A stretch of DNA of 64,000 nt from Algoriphagus lacus (GCF_003583985.1 NZ_QXML01000013.1:58166-122165); one strand, 5' to 3'. Numbered from the stretch's first letter, positions 8,074 through 17,414 are shown. Program-made: numbers and translations. The notes: generated by a model not told the origin, from the letters alone.

Positions 8074-9135
8074 TCAAAAGCGAAAAGCTCCCCGCGTCTG
8101 ATTGATAAAAAGGAATGAAATGGGTAAAATAAATACCCACCCAGGCAGTCCGAAAATGATTCCCAAAAACAAAAGAAAGAACAGGACTGAGGTCAGGTTG
8201 GGGAAACTCAAACTTTCCTTTTTTTGATAAACCAGCACTTGCAATGCGGCCATAAACGAAAGCAGTAAAACTCCCAAAAGGGCGTACTCATACGGAAGCG
8301 AAGAATTCAGTCCTTTCCAACACAAGAAAAACAGCTCAGGAAAAACCAGCAGGGCTAAACTTCCAAATTGATAGCCCAGTTTGTGGTAAAGAGTCAGCGG
8401 TAAAGCCAAAATCCAAGTTTGCTGCACTACTTCTTTCTCCGTTTTCTCAAAAATCAAAGGCAGTTGAAAATAGGAGACACATAGAATACCAAATTGCAGC
8501 CATCGGAAATCATAATTTCCCGATTGAAAAGAGAGATAAAATCCATTTAAAAGCAGAAGACTCAGGCCTTTGGTCAAAAGGAAAAGAAGAGGCCTACTTT
8601 GTCTTAAGGAAAGGATAATCCATGTGAACCGGGGAAAGGTCCAACGAACTTTAGGTCTTTTGACCACTACCTCTTTCAGGGGATGACCAAGGTTTTTTCG
8701 GATCTTCCAAAAGTTAAATCCAAGGACTCCAACTACATTCAGCCAAAGGATTATACCAGACACTGGCTTGTTTTGCTCCCAGGCAAAATAGCTCAGAAAT
8801 AAAAAGTAAATGAGCAAGGGACTGTGGTTGCCGAGGATGATCTGTGTCCAAAATGAGCGGAAATCCTTCTTTGGGACCAGGGCAAGTTGATGAAAAACCA
8901 AGTAATCATTTTTTCTCAGCAAACCGAGTTGAATTCGGAGGTGAAGCAGACCGAAAACCAAAAACGCGAATGGCAAAATCCAAAAGGCAATCGGGTTTTT
9001 GAATAAAAATCTCCCCAGCAGCACATGCTGTCTTAGCTCCATCAGGACTCCGCCAAAAATCAGGGCCAATGCCCAGAACCCCATAGTTTTCTGATAGAAT
9101 GGGCGGATAAAAGCCAAGAACCCGATTTTATTCAT
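8074..9135 (-). CDS. ABC-type exporter membrane subunit (putative)
   Basis: About 353 residues, strongly hydrophobic, with roughly ten spans (for example FWILPFAFLVFGLLHL and FFLLFLGIIFGLPGWVFILPISFLF). No named family is obvious from sequence; the assignment rests on context. The gene overlaps the end of the ABC ATPase gene by a few bases. Two starts are possible, 9144 (MKDMNK) and 9135 (MNKIGFL); the second gives the shorter overlap and is used here. Together the two genes form a minimal ABC-2-like exporter with one ATPase and one membrane protein; the substrate is unknown. Confidence 0.65.
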   Translation of the reverse strand: MNKIGFLAFIRPFYQKTMGFWALALIFGGVLMELRQHVLLGRFLFKNPIAFWILPFAFLVFGLLHLRIQLGLLRKNDYLVFHQLALVPKKDFRSFWTQIILGNHSPLLIYFLFLSYFAWEQNKPVSGIILWLNVVGVLGFNFWKIRKNLGHPLKEVVVKRPKVRWTFPRFTWIILSLRQSRPLLFLLTKGLSLLLLNGFYLSFQSGNYDFRWLQFGILCVSYFQLPLIFEKTEKEVVQQTWILALPLTLYHKLGYQFGSLALLVFPELFFLCWKGLNSSLPYEYALLGVLLLSFMAALQVLVYQKKESLSFPNLTSVLFFLLFLGIIFGLPGWVFILPISFLFINQTRGAFRF

Positions 9136-9757
9136 GTCCTTCAATTCTGCCGGATTTCATATTCAGCACCGTATCCACAGGTAAAAGATCCAAAGGGCCG
9201 CTCTGGTGGGAAGTAATCAGAAATCCGGTTCCTGTGTTGGCTTTTTGGATGATTAGTCTGATGAGTTGGTTTTGGGTTTCTGAGTCAATGGTTGTAAAGG
9301 GCTCATCTAGAATCAAAAGCTCTGGCCTTCCCAAAAATGCCAGCAGTAAAGCGGCTTTTTTGAGCATCCCGGATGAGTAGCCACCTAGGGGAAAGGAGGA
9401 AAAGGCATCAGCTCCCAACAGGGATTTTAATTCTTCGATTTCGTGAGGTTGGCAGGATTTTGCTTTGGCCACCAGGGCAATCAGATCATCCAGATTTAAA
9501 AATTCCGGGAAGATGGGTTCTGCTGCCGCAAATCCGATTTTTCGTCGGTATTCGATCGGTTGAGATTTAAGGGAGATTCCATTCAAAATGATCTCTCCCT
9601 TGGCCGGGTGAATTCCGGCCAGTGCTTTGAGCAGGGTGGATTTTCCTGAGCCATTTCCGCCTAAAATCAGATGAATCCCTTTTGGCAATTCAAGTTTTGG
9701 GATCACCACTTCAAAACCCGAAGGATACTTCTTTTCAAAGCCAGTGAGGGAAAGCAT
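9128..9757 (-). CDS. ABC transporter ATP-binding protein
   Basis: 209 residues, a compact ABC ATPase. Walker A is GGNGSGKST near residue 33, the signature region is GGYSSGMLKKAALLLAFL (a degenerate LSGGQ, here YSSGM), Walker B is LLILDEPF, and the switch histidine is in LITSHQ. The SSGM form of the signature is usual in ATPases of ABC-2 exporters. Its stop codon overlaps the start of the polytopic membrane protein, indicating translational coupling. Confidence 0.85.
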   Translation of the reverse strand: MLSLTGFEKKYPSGFEVVIPKLELPKGIHLILGGNGSGKSTLLKALAGIHPAKGEIILNGISLKSQPIEYRRKIGFAAAEPIFPEFLNLDDLIALVAKAKSCQPHEIEELKSLLGADAFSSFPLGGYSSGMLKKAALLLAFLGRPELLILDEPFTTIDSETQNQLIRLIIQKANTGTGFLITSHQSGPLDLLPVDTVLNMKSGRIEGHE

Positions 9758-9889
9758 GTATTGGTGTTGGGTCTTAAAGCACGGAAGTTAACCGATTTCT
9801 GATTTTGTGCTTCTCCCAGCTTTTTGGCTTTATCTTTTTTTAACTGAATTAAAAAATAGCAAGGAAATGAACACTGGCTTGCGTCGTTC

Positions 9890-9914
9890 AAATCCTTGCC
9901 ATTTTCAAGGATTT
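9890..9914 (-). terminator. Hairpin after the esterase gene
   Basis: AAATCCTTG (9890-9898) and CAAGGATTT (9906-9914) form a perfect 9-bp stem with a 7-base loop directly after the stop codon of the leftward esterase. There is no U-run, so it may stabilise or only weakly terminate. Confidence 0.45.
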
Positions 9915-9915
9915 C

Positions 9916-10950
9916 TCACTTGTTGGGGGACTGGAATACCAGGTTTTCGGAAAAGAAGGGGAGCGCTTTGGTCTGAATTCGTTCTGAGATCCGGTTGAGG
10001 TGATCCCCTTCATAGCTTTCGTAGAAATGTGTGATTTGATAGGATTCAAGGACTTCGTGAAGGGTTTTGGTAGCATCACTGATACCTCTATCCTGTAATC
10101 CCGCGTCAATCGCGATGGCTTTGAGTTTTTTCAGATTCAGGATGTATTGGTCTACAAAATTGAGTGTTCGGTTGGTGATGATCTTGTTGATTACTTCCTG
10201 TCTAGGCTCTCCGTTTTTGGCCGGAAGGTCCAAGTAGAGTGGAGGATTTTGTGGATTGGGGGCAAATGCTGCGGAAGTGGCCAAAGCTGCAATTTCAAAA
10301 AACGAGGTAGCCTGGAGTTGGTCCGGTGTCAGGGTCTCCAGCTTTTTCATCAACTCAGGATCGGTAGAGGCAGTTCCGTTCATGCAGCAGGGGCTGAGCG
10401 CATAGATGGAGGAATAGACCTCCGGATACTTCATGCCCAAGCGAAGGGTGCCATAGCCGCCCATGGAGTGCCCGGCGAGGCCTCGGCTTTCTTTGGTTGG
10501 GATGGTGCGGTAGTTACCATCAATGTGGCTGACGAGTTCTTTGGTGACGAAGGTTTCCCAGTCTCCAATCGTGGCTGAACTCGCATACATGCTGCCTTTG
10601 AAGCGGTTGTAGGCGTTGGGCATCACCACGATCATTTCCTTGGAGAGCCCATCGGCCAAAGACTGCTCAATGACCTCCTGCAGGTTGATCCAGTGCTTTT
10701 CCCAGCCAAACCATTGGGAATCCGTGTCGGTAAATCCATGCAGCATGTACACCACAGGGAAACGCTTTTCAGGATTGGAAGAATAGGAAGGAGGGAGGTA
10801 AACGGTCACGTCCCGGTCTGCTGGATCTCCGATCAGATTGCCTTCGAGCGCGGTGCTGTGAACTTTAATGCGTTCTTTGGTGCCTTTCTGTGCAAAGGTG
10901 GAGCATGCGATGAAGGAAATTAAAAAGGTAATCAAGAAAAGCTTATTCAT
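9916..10950 (-). CDS. Secreted CE1-like esterase
   Basis: 344 residues. The N-terminus MNKLFLITFLISFIACSTFAQ can be read as a signal peptide cut after FAQ or as a lipobox at Cys16. The body is a putative-esterase alpha/beta hydrolase: VVYMLHGFTDTDSQWFGW (oxyanion region), GLAGHSMGGYGTLRLG (nucleophile at about residue 162), and a C-terminal His in YEGDHLNRIS. There is no CBM48 domain, unlike the esterase at 6667-7857. Related secreted esterases remove acyl groups from plant polysaccharides or act on formylglutathione-like esters; the signal favours an extracytoplasmic ester substrate. It is a single gene. Confidence 0.8.
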   Translation of the reverse strand: MNKLFLITFLISFIACSTFAQKGTKERIKVHSTALEGNLIGDPADRDVTVYLPPSYSSNPEKRFPVVYMLHGFTDTDSQWFGWEKHWINLQEVIEQSLADGLSKEMIVVMPNAYNRFKGSMYASSATIGDWETFVTKELVSHIDGNYRTIPTKESRGLAGHSMGGYGTLRLGMKYPEVYSSIYALSPCCMNGTASTDPELMKKLETLTPDQLQATSFFEIAALATSAAFAPNPQNPPLYLDLPAKNGEPRQEVINKIITNRTLNFVDQYILNLKKLKAIAIDAGLQDRGISDATKTLHEVLESYQITHFYESYEGDHLNRISERIQTKALPFFSENLVFQSPNK

Positions 10951-11125
10951 GTGTTGTGAAGGGTTTGGCTAGAATTTGGGCTATTCAAAATGTCCAAGAA
11001 TGGCTGGATTGGTTAAATAGAAAATTTTTTATTGGGAATACAAGCGATTTGTGTTGGGTTAAAAATGAATGATGTGATAAAGCCAACTCGAGAAGTTTTA
11101 ACCATTTTTTGTTGAAAACCCTACC

Positions 11126-11944
11126 TCAAAATCCTTTCATTTTTTCTTCTACCCGCTTTTTTAACCGTTGTGCCAAGGTGTGATTTCCGTCCAGCCTCAG
11201 GGTTTGATCCAGCAGTTTTTCTGCCTCGGCAAAATCACCTCTTTCAAACTGAATAAAAGCATAAGTGAACCAAATGATAGGCAAACTCGAGTCATTGAGC
11301 ATCTTCTCCAATTGACTGGTAGTTTGAAAAGCAAGTTCAAATTCCTTCTTTTCTGCTTGCATTTGAGCAGTGTAGCTGATCAAAAAGGGATTGAGTTTTT
11401 TGCCGCTTGAAGTCTGCTTTTTTAAAGAATCCAACCCAGCTTCTGGGCCATAAATTCCGTGGATTACTTCAATGTATTCGGATTGCACATACGTCTCATC
11501 CGGGAAAACTTTGAGGAAATCGGAGAAATTACGTTCAGACACCTGATAAAAATTCCTGACCTGTTCGGGAGTGATCGTCAAGCCTCGGTCTTTTGAATCA
11601 ATCAATTCCAGGCTACCCAAATAGACTTCCAACAACTTCTTTTCCCAACTGCCAATCTCACTTTTTTGGGCAGAAAGTCGGGTAAAGATTCGGGCACGTT
11701 CCTCGGGATTTTTACTGATTCGGCCTACCTGACTCCATCCCAGGAGAAAGCTTGAGTCCAAGTCAACGGCTTTCCTGAAGGATGCCTCTGCCAAAGTCCA
11801 TTCTCCCCGATCCAGAATTTGCTCCCATCCTTTTAGATAATTAGCGAGTGCTTCCGGAGATTTTGTGCCATAGTGGAATGGTTCATTTCTTTGGGGCGAA
11901 AGGAATAAACTCAAGGAAAACACCAAAGAGAGTAAGAGATTCAT
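11126..11944 (-). CDS. Exported TPR-repeat protein
   Basis: 272 residues. A signal peptide (MNLLLSLVFSLSLFLSPQ) is followed by helical repeats. TPR-like units are clearest at about 40-75 (RGEWTLAEASFRKAVDLDSSFLLGW) and 225-260 (RGDFAEAEKLLDQTLRLDGNHTLAQRLKKR). No enzymatic motif. It probably acts as a periplasmic protein-interaction scaffold; the partner is unknown. It stands alone between two unrelated leftward genes. Confidence 0.65.
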   Translation of the reverse strand: MNLLLSLVFSLSLFLSPQRNEPFHYGTKSPEALANYLKGWEQILDRGEWTLAEASFRKAVDLDSSFLLGWSQVGRISKNPEERARIFTRLSAQKSEIGSWEKKLLEVYLGSLELIDSKDRGLTITPEQVRNFYQVSERNFSDFLKVFPDETYVQSEYIEVIHGIYGPEAGLDSLKKQTSSGKKLNPFLISYTAQMQAEKKEFELAFQTTSQLEKMLNDSSLPIIWFTYAFIQFERGDFAEAEKLLDQTLRLDGNHTLAQRLKKRVEEKMKGF

Positions 11945-12053
11945 ACGTTCAGCGTAAGCATCAATTCAAATTTTGAAATTCAGGAATATGGTCAAGGAGG
12001 AATCCGTTTTTTTCGAAGAATGGGTGCAAAAGCATCAAAAGATCAATTCCCTC

Positions 12054-13481
12054 TTAATTGAAATTCTTGATCAGGTGATAGCTGAATTCTATAATTTCCT
12101 TGTAATTCTCCTTGCTGATTTTTTCATCGATTCCGTGAAAGCGGGTCATGGATTCAGCGTTGATGCGCATCGGGTAAAATCGATATACCTCATCCGAGAT
12201 TTGGTAAAAATTACGGGCATCGGTACCACCACCCACTAATCCAGGAACTACAAGTGCTTCAGGATTCTGATTTCGGATGGTTTTAGCCAAAATCTGAAAG
12301 GCTTCGGATTCAACTGAAGAAACTGGGGAAGGATTCGTTAAATGTCCGACAGCTTCTACCCGGACTTTATCGGAAACCGTCTCTTCGATATGGGCTTTCA
12401 CAGACTCAATGGTTTCTCCTGGAAGTATCCGGAAATTGACCGTTGCCTCAGCCACTGTGGGAATGACATTGTTTTTCATTCCTCCATCGATGATGGTAGG
12501 AGCGGTGGTGGTATGGGCATTGAGAGATTCCAAAATTGGTTTTTTGAAAAGCCATGGATTTGCAAATGCCAACTTGGTGAAAAAAGGAAGTTCTGCTCCC
12601 AGGTATTCCAATTGATCATCGATTGGCTTTACCATTTTGTAGGGCAACTGGTTGTTTTCAAGATCAACAATCGCCTGGGCTAGGATTCCAATGGTGTTTT
12701 CACGGGGCGGTGCCGAACTGTGACCTCCGTTTGTTTCCACTATCAGTCGAAAAGAAGCGAAACCTTTTTCGGCCAAATTGACGATTGCAATCGGTTTGTC
12801 CACGCCAGGAATCATATTTTCGGCGATATAGCCTCCTTCATCGATGGTCATAGCTGCCTGCACTCCTTTTTCCTTTAGATAGGCTGCAATTTTCACAGCA
12901 CCGTTGGCACCTCCTACTTCCTCGTCATGGCCTGACACCAGGTATATCGTACGGGTAGGAACGAAGGATTCGGACAGTAACTTTTCCACAGCTTCCAAGA
13001 GCCCAATCAATGTGCCCTTGTCATCCATGGTTCCCCGCCCGATGATATGCGTATCGGTGATTTTTCCCTCAAAAGGCGGTGCTTCCCAATCTCCCAAAGT
13101 GGGTTCATCCACGGGGACCACATCCTGATGTGACATGAGGATGATTGGTTTTTTCGAAGGATCCGATCCTTCCCATTTGTAAATCAGGCTATACTCACTG
13201 ATTTTTTCCAGAGTCAGCTTCGCGTGGGTAAGTGGAAAAGTTTCTTCCAAAAAGCGATGGAATCCCAAAAAGGCAGCGGAATCCGGAATAGCATCTTCGC
13301 TGTAGGAAATGGTCTGGAATTGAATGGCTTTTGAAAGATTTTGGAACACGGAATCGGATAGTTCCAATTTCCCGACTGGTTCGGGGGCGACCTGTTTGGA
13401 ACTTAGTTGAAAGGTGTTGAAAAGCAGAATGGAAACCAGAATGACAATCGCGATGATCAGCCCAAGGAATAGTTTCTTCAT
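12054..13481 (-). CDS. M20 family metallopeptidase (PM20D1/carboxypeptidase-like)
   Basis: 475 residues with an N-terminal membrane anchor (LGLIIAIVILVSILLFNTF). Di-zinc ligands of the M20 family are visible: His and Asp in MSHQDVVPVD (about 118), the bridging Asp in GRGTMDDKG (about 150), the general base and Glu in SGHDEEVGG (about 186), Asp in TIDEGGY, and a late His in MTRFHGIDEKIS. The dimerisation domain lies between about 230 and 345 (FRLIVETNGGHSSAPP onward). The subfamily resembles PM20D1 and yeast carboxypeptidase S, which hydrolyse N-acyl amino acids or dipeptides. The catalytic part is predicted to face the periplasm. Confidence 0.85.
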   Translation of the reverse strand: MKKLFLGLIIAIVILVSILLFNTFQLSSKQVAPEPVGKLELSDSVFQNLSKAIQFQTISYSEDAIPDSAAFLGFHRFLEETFPLTHAKLTLEKISEYSLIYKWEGSDPSKKPIILMSHQDVVPVDEPTLGDWEAPPFEGKITDTHIIGRGTMDDKGTLIGLLEAVEKLLSESFVPTRTIYLVSGHDEEVGGANGAVKIAAYLKEKGVQAAMTIDEGGYIAENMIPGVDKPIAIVNLAEKGFASFRLIVETNGGHSSAPPRENTIGILAQAIVDLENNQLPYKMVKPIDDQLEYLGAELPFFTKLAFANPWLFKKPILESLNAHTTTAPTIIDGGMKNNVIPTVAEATVNFRILPGETIESVKAHIEETVSDKVRVEAVGHLTNPSPVSSVESEAFQILAKTIRNQNPEALVVPGLVGGGTDARNFYQISDEVYRFYPMRINAESMTRFHGIDEKISKENYKEIIEFSYHLIKNFN

Positions 13482-13813
13482 TAGAATGGAGATGATTTAA
13501 GGTGGTTTGGTTGGATCAATTTAGTTAAAAATCCAATGCTGCAATTTTCAGGCTTGTGGGTTATTGATTGGGATTGATAAAGCCAAGTAGTTGAAGATCG
13601 GAGCTATGATGGATTTTTTTGAAAAGGGCCAATTGCAAATTTGTTATAATATTTAGAGCTGTAAAGTATTCCTTCTTCTAAAGTTGATTTACTGGCAAGT
13701 AGAGGGCAATACGAACCTATCGTCCTTGTGAAGATATTTTGAGAAATTGGAAAATAACTTTAAATTTCAATTACACATGTGATTGTGATTTAGCTTTTTA
13801 TTTATCCGATAAG
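13482..13813. other. Non-coding gap at the left edge of an AT-rich island
   Basis: No open frame, tRNA or hairpin terminator that I could support. The base composition becomes markedly AT-rich towards 13.7 kb, where the SAP-domain gene begins. Confidence 0.4.
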
Positions 13814-14872
13814 ATGGACTTTATTAAAAAATTTTTCCGGAAGCAAGAAGAAATAATTCATCCAAATTTCAATTATGAAATTGAATTACTCTCAATTCTT
13901 AATGGCTTTTCTGCTAATCCCATTTTTGGGCTAAATACCTTTTGGCCAGAACGATTTAAAGAATTGCTGGGCGATATTGATCCAATTATTAAGAATTTCC
14001 TTTCTAAGGATCTTCTGAAAATAAATTTGGAAGAAGAATCATTATCAATGGTTCAATTGAAGGAAATTCTTCAAAAAAATAATTTAAAAACGAGTGGAAG
14101 TAAAACCGAATTAGCAAATAGAGTAAGAGAAAAGATTGAAGATAAATCTTATTTGAAAGGTCTTTCTCCATTATTTAAAATTACGGATAAAGGAAAGGAG
14201 TTAGTTAAGTCTTATGAAGATCAATTTTCAAAGGAGTATGATTTATTTCTGAATCAGATTTTGAAAATTATCTTAGAGGGAAAAATAATTGAAGCTGAGA
14301 AAGAATATTTCTCATTAAAAAGTAAATTTCCTGATCAGAGATCTTTAGGTGGAAGTTTAAATAAATTTGGAGATTGCACTTTAGAGATATTAAAATATAT
14401 TCTGGAAAAGAAGGTACCTTACTTTGAAGGACGGTTTAATGAATTGGAAAAAAATACTATCAGAGAGGCCCTAATTATTTTTTCAATTACCTTTCCGAAT
14501 TTTTTCAATTCAGAGCCAACATCTTTTTTCATTGAAAAGCTTAAAATGATTGACTTTTCACTTTTCCGAGACAAATTATCAAAGTCTTCTAGAGTTAGCC
14601 ATAAAGTTTTGGAAAATCCATTGAGGGTGATAGGTTATTACCTTCATTATGAGTATAGCTATATCTATAATCTTGCCGAATTTTCTCAAATAGTGGAAAA
14701 ATCAAGGTCTGAGAGATTCAGTACTAAGTATTCTGGTGTTCAAATTTTAAATAATGGATGTGAATGTCAAGAAATATTTGGTGAAGAAAAATACGAATGG
14801 AGCAAGATAAAAAGTATACCTTCTATTCCGAGAAATGGATTTTGTAGATGTATTTATCTTCCTTATTATTAG
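13814..14872 (+). CDS. SAP-domain protein with C-terminal C-x-C pairs
   Basis: 352 residues from the ATG at 13814; the in-frame TTG at 13739 is less likely. A SAP motif lies at about 78-108 (LSMVQLKEILQKNNLKTSG then KTELANRV), a helix-extended-helix often used to bind nucleic acid. A short winged segment FKITDKGKELVKSYE follows, then a long helical region. The C-terminus has two C-x-C pairs, NNGCECQ and PRNGFCRC, 33 residues apart, which could bind a metal; the pattern faintly recalls the end of phage Mu gpF-like head proteins, but this is weak. The gene is much more AT-rich than its neighbours, suggesting recent acquisition. Function unknown. Confidence 0.65.
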   Translation: MDFIKKFFRKQEEIIHPNFNYEIELLSILNGFSANPIFGLNTFWPERFKELLGDIDPIIKNFLSKDLLKINLEEESLSMVQLKEILQKNNLKTSGSKTELANRVREKIEDKSYLKGLSPLFKITDKGKELVKSYEDQFSKEYDLFLNQILKIILEGKIIEAEKEYFSLKSKFPDQRSLGGSLNKFGDCTLEILKYILEKKVPYFEGRFNELEKNTIREALIIFSITFPNFFNSEPTSFFIEKLKMIDFSLFRDKLSKSSRVSHKVLENPLRVIGYYLHYEYSYIYNLAEFSQIVEKSRSERFSTKYSGVQILNNGCECQEIFGEEKYEWSKIKSIPSIPRNGFCRCIYLPYY

Positions 14873-15259
14873 TTGTTTTTTAAACCAAAATATTGAATTG
14901 GAATTTTTATTTCCTTTGAATCTAATAGATTTTGGATTTTGCTTTCATTCTTTAATTTTATGTTGTTTCCAATAGTTATTTCTAGTAAGAAGGATATAAA
15001 GTTGAAATTGCATGCCGATAGCTATCGGCATCCACCCAGCTCCTCTTTGAACATCAAAACTAAAAATCAAGGACAACGCCGATTAGGAGGAAAAAACAAT
15101 GAAAAAGCTGAGATTAATCAGGTCCCTTAGCTATACATTTCTCCATTCATTTCGTAACTTCTAAATGGTTTTTGTATCGGTGCTGTAACCGTTATTCTGA
15201 GCAATCTTCAATTCTTTTACCTAGTTGCTGAATTCAAATTGAACTTAAACTCATTATTT
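14873..15259. other. AT-rich intergenic stretch with one palindrome
   Basis: 387 bases without a credible gene. The only structure seen is the 20-bp palindrome at 15012-15031. A short open frame at 14939-15130 uses TTG and has no coding character. Confidence 0.4.
15012..15031. repeat. Perfect 20-bp palindrome
   Basis: ATGCCGATAGCTATCGGCAT is identical to its reverse complement over all 20 bases, with no spacer. It lies alone in the AT-rich gap between the SAP-domain gene and the lipoprotein gene and is more GC-rich than its surroundings. It may be a dispersed palindromic element or a protein-binding site. Confidence 0.6.
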
Positions 15260-16312
15260 ATGAGAACGAAATTAATTCTATCGGCAATTATTCTGATTTC
15301 TCTAGCAGCCTGCGAAAAAGATGATAACCTCCCTGGGAAGCTGAAAGTGAAGGAAGGCCCATTGAGTAATAAACTTGGGAAACTGATTGATCTTGGTGAT
15401 TATGGGTATGGTAGGTTCGTAGTTTGGGGTAGAAATTCAGATGAACTCTTCATTACAGCATCAAGCGAAATTCTCCGAATAGATATTTCTTCGAATAAGG
15501 TTTATGTACTTGATACTAAGGTGGGGAGTATTACAAGTAAAACAAACGAAAACAGCGGGATCGTATTTATAAATCAATCGGGGTATAATTTATTTAATTT
15601 CAGTACCAACAGTATCGAAAATTTAATTTCTACTCCTAGTAACCAAGGTTCACTCCTGAATATCTCAGGCAATAATATATTTTATACCTTATTTCCTGTT
15701 TCAAAACCGGCTACTCCGTGTTCTGGATTTTGCTGGCCAGCTCCAGGACCATTTGTACCTGCTACATTTTACCATATTGACAAGCAAACTCAAAAAATTA
15801 CAGATCTCAAGAACAAGCGATTCTTGGTTTTTTCACAAGATGGTTCCAAAACGATTTTATCGAGTCAGATAGAAAGTCGGATGTTTGTTTTTGATAATGT
15901 CGGAAGAACTATAATTGATTCAGCAGATGTGAAAAGTACAAATCCAAAATTTGGTTTATTTTTTCAAAGGGGAGTGTTACAATCTTATGATGTAGATATA
16001 CTCGGTAAAATTACGATTAAGAATTTTAAAACAGATGAGATAATCAAGCAATTTTCTACAAACATGATTTTGTCTGACGAAATCAAGGTTTCAGCGGATG
16101 GAACAAAGCTTTATTATAGTGGAGGTGTTTTAAATGGTAATTCAATGAAGATATTATTGTATGACATAGCAACCAACACGCAAACAGAACTAGTAGATAT
16201 TCCTTTCCTCGATGGAGTAGCAACGCCTGTGGACTTTTTTTTACTATCAGACGATAATAGGAAATTGGTAACAAGATCTGGAAATGATCTTTATGTTAAA
16301 GTGTTGAATTAA
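15260..16312 (+). CDS. Lipoprotein, possible beta-propeller
   Basis: 350 residues from the ATG at 15260, beginning with a lipoprotein signal (MRTKLILSAIILISLAACEKD, lipobox LAAC). The rest is rich in short beta-strand segments such as FVVWGRNSDELFITASSEILRI and IKVSADGTKLYYSGG, with a rhythm like WD40/TolB-type propellers, but no diagnostic family motif. A Cys/Pro-rich loop at about 147-165 (TPCSGFCWPAPGP) is unusual. It is AT-rich like the SAP gene upstream. Function unknown; placed in the envelope. Confidence 0.65.
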   Translation: MRTKLILSAIILISLAACEKDDNLPGKLKVKEGPLSNKLGKLIDLGDYGYGRFVVWGRNSDELFITASSEILRIDISSNKVYVLDTKVGSITSKTNENSGIVFINQSGYNLFNFSTNSIENLISTPSNQGSLLNISGNNIFYTLFPVSKPATPCSGFCWPAPGPFVPATFYHIDKQTQKITDLKNKRFLVFSQDGSKTILSSQIESRMFVFDNVGRTIIDSADVKSTNPKFGLFFQRGVLQSYDVDILGKITIKNFKTDEIIKQFSTNMILSDEIKVSADGTKLYYSGGVLNGNSMKILLYDIATNTQTELVDIPFLDGVATPVDFFLLSDDNRKLVTRSGNDLYVKVLN

Positions 16313-16480
16313 GTGATGTATATATTAAAAGATCGTCTTCCCATAATAGTCACCTAGATTTAAAATCTTTCAAATCCTCGGTTGAATATCTTGAGAGTAT
16401 ATTGCATTAATGATTTCCTTTTATAGGTTGAAAGGTCATTAAGACTGGAAAAATCAATCTACCAAACTTCCCAAACTTCA

Positions 16481-16512
16481 TTTGCCAATCCCCACCTGCA
16501 AAGGTATCTTTG
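16481..16512 (+). promoter_or_regulatory. Bacteroidota-type promoter of aguB-aguA
   Basis: TTTG at 16481-16484 and TATCTTTG at 16505-16512, 20 bases apart, match the -33 TTTG and -7 TAnnTTTG consensus described for Bacteroidota primary sigma factor. Transcription should begin around 16519, leaving a leader of about 17 bases before the GTG start at 16536. This is the clearest promoter in the window. Confidence 0.75.
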
Positions 16513-16535
16513 CGGCCTAAACAAAACCGTTAGCC

Positions 16536-17411
16536 GTGGCAAACAAAACCGTCAAAGTAGGTCTGGTCCAGCTCAGTTGCTCTGGGAATGTGGCCGAAAA
16601 CATGGAGAAAACCATCGCAGGAGTTCGCACCGCTGCCCAAAAAGGGGCTCAGGTCGTGGTCCTGCAGGAACTTTTTAGATCGCTCTATTTCTGCGATGTG
16701 GAAGATTACGAAAATTTCAAACTCGCCGAAGCCATACCCGGTCCATCTACCGACACGCTCGGTGCCTTGGCGAAGGAGCTTGGTGTAGTGATCGTAGCTT
16801 CCCTATTTGAAAAGCGGGCAGAAGGGCTTTACCATAACACAACGGCGGTATTGGATGCGGATGGAACTTACCTCGGCAAGTACCGAAAAATGCATATTCC
16901 GGATGACCCGGGCTATTTTGAGAAGTTTTACTTCACTCCGGGCGACTTGGGATACAAGGTTTTCCCTACCAAATTCGGAAAGATCGGCGTGCTCATCTGT
17001 TGGGATCAGTGGTATCCGGAAGCTGCTCGAATCACTGCCCTGAAAGGTGCGGACTTTTTGGTGTATCCAACTGCAATCGGTTGGGCATTGCATCAGGATG
17101 CGCAGACCAATGACGATCAATACAATGCCTGGCAGACGATTCAACGTTCCCATTCAGTAGCGAATGGAATCCCTGTAGTATCTGTCAACAGAACCGGTAT
17201 CGAAGGCCCGATGCAATTTTGGGGTGGCTCTTTTGTCTCCAATGCATTCGGTCGGGTCACTTACAAAGCCCCGCATTTGGAGGAGGAAATCCACGTGGAG
17301 GAGCTGGATTTGACGGGTTCAGATCGATATAGAACGCATTGGCCTTTCCTGAGAGACCGACGCATCGACTCGTACGCTCCGATTACCAAGCGATACCTCG
17401 ACGAAGAATAA
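16536..17411 (+). CDS. aguB: N-carbamoylputrescine amidase
   Basis: 291 residues from a GTG start. A nitrilase-superfamily amidase that hydrolyses N-carbamoylputrescine to putrescine, CO2 and ammonia. The catalytic triad is visible: Glu in VVLQELFRS (about 43), Lys in YRKMHIPDDPGYFEK (about 117) and Cys in GVLICWDQWYPE (about 154). KVGLVQLSCSG at the start and the GYFEKFYFTPGDLG segment are typical of AguB. Three bases separate it from aguA, forming a two-gene polyamine operon behind a strong promoter. Confidence 0.95.
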   Translation: MANKTVKVGLVQLSCSGNVAENMEKTIAGVRTAAQKGAQVVVLQELFRSLYFCDVEDYENFKLAEAIPGPSTDTLGALAKELGVVIVASLFEKRAEGLYHNTTAVLDADGTYLGKYRKMHIPDDPGYFEKFYFTPGDLGYKVFPTKFGKIGVLICWDQWYPEAARITALKGADFLVYPTAIGWALHQDAQTNDDQYNAWQTIQRSHSVANGIPVVSVNRTGIEGPMQFWGGSFVSNAFGRVTYKAPHLEEEIHVEELDLTGSDRYRTHWPFLRDRRIDSYAPITKRYLDEE

Positions 17412-17414
17412 GCC

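Noticed and set aside
14939..15130. 63-residue frame in the gap after the SAP-domain gene
   Set aside because: TTG start, runs over the 20-bp palindrome, no coding character or similarity.
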